Under the pieces are notes generated by a model. It did not search any database and was not told where the DNA came from. It worked only from the letters and a program-made list of their open reading frames with translations. The position numbers were made by a program, and so were the translations under genes. 64,000 nucleotides of DNA, from positions 124,001 through 188,000 of the forward strand of contig NZ_JBANRJ010000002.1 of the NCBI RefSeq assembly GCF_037154075.1, given 5' to 3'. The DNA is from Sphingobium aromaticiconvertens. GTDB taxonomy: Bacteria > Pseudomonadota > Alphaproteobacteria > Sphingomonadales > Sphingomonadaceae. Within the stretch, counting starts at the first letter, position 1; every line of letters starts with the position of its first letter. Shown here in pieces: positions 63,623 through 64,000 of this stretch.

Positions 63623-64000
63623 ACCTCGGGAACAGGCCATCAACACTCCTTGCGCCGCTCCGCAGCGGCCAGGTGCGTTACGCAGATGTCCAATATATGT
63701 GTCGGAATCGAAATTCTAAGCCGCATGCCGCGACGCCTTGCCGCTGAGCGATCACCCTCAGCAAACCTATGACCGCCCGCGGTGCGACCTGATCCAATCC
63801 TTTGGGCATCCAACCCGAATAATTCCGTTCGATCAGTTTCCATCGATCTATCCTGGAGTGCCGCGACAAGCCGGTTCGGCAAGTCTCCCCCCATGTCTCG
63901 AACCATCGAGCGCCCACTCACCGGCGCAGTCGCGGTGAAGGCATTGCCCTTGCGCGACCATCAACCGAAGCGCGATGCCCGGATGACCCTGCTGAAGGGT
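63623..64000. other. Right edge, no clear gene
   Basis: About 380 bp in which I see no recognisable gene on either strand. An ATG at 63893 opens an unfinished plus-strand frame (MSRTIERPLTGAVAVKALPL) to the window end, which might be a real gene start but cannot be judged. Confidence 0.35.

Overview
The window reads as accessory DNA of an alphaproteobacterium, most likely a sphingomonad (Sphingobium, Sphingomonas or Novosphingobium type). The grounds are GC-rich codon use, a LexA box of the GAAC-N7-GAAC type, an imuA-imuB-dnaE2 cassette, an iteron RepA origin, and many TonB/pca type genes. An iteron origin with rep, two partition loci and a block of plasmid-backbone genes indicate a large plasmid or plasmid-derived region rather than core chromosome. 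No rRNA, tRNA or CRISPR array was seen.

Layout: 0-3.4 kb holds a DUF1810 gene and an SOS mutagenesis cassette whose dnaE2 is an internal deletion remnant. 3.4-7.8 kb is partition debris and a mirror-image pair of parB/HTH gene couples. 7.8-11.1 kb is a complete replication-partition core: parB, three 16-bp parS-like palindromes, parA, iterons with a DnaA box, repA. 11.5-36.7 kb is a backbone block: two ssb genes, a Toprim primase, a methylase-helicase of the DarB/strawberry-notch type, a large ParB-like protein, ArdC, DUF6927, a PAPS-reductase-like protein, DUF2493 and a HEPN-like protein. I interpret this as a conjugation leading-region style, anti-restriction module. Two elements, each with three overlapping tyrosine recombinases, have inserted into it: a RIT element splits the methylase-helicase, and a 6.9-kb element carrying its own ardC splits the resident ardC.

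36.8-44.2 kb carries a nuclease-like protein, carbonic anhydrase, an SDR/LysR pair, small plasmid genes, and a second parAB locus bracketed by matching 18-bp palindromes. 44.4-53.8 kb is IS-rich (IS21, two ISNCY-type copies in tandem, IS5/IS427), with two LuxR-type regulators between the IS elements. 53.9-63.2 kb is a catabolic segment: mmsA with a LysR regulator, then pcaI-pcaJ-pcaD-pcaF of the beta-ketoadipate pathway, with pcaJ frameshifted and benD truncated at a rearrangement joint with a second mmsA fragment, then a TonB receptor. A luxI (acyl-homoserine lactone synthase) fragment lies near the right edge.

Overall this is a plasmid mosaic under decay: replication and partition look intact, whereas the SOS polymerase, pcaJ, benD, luxI and several backbone genes are broken.
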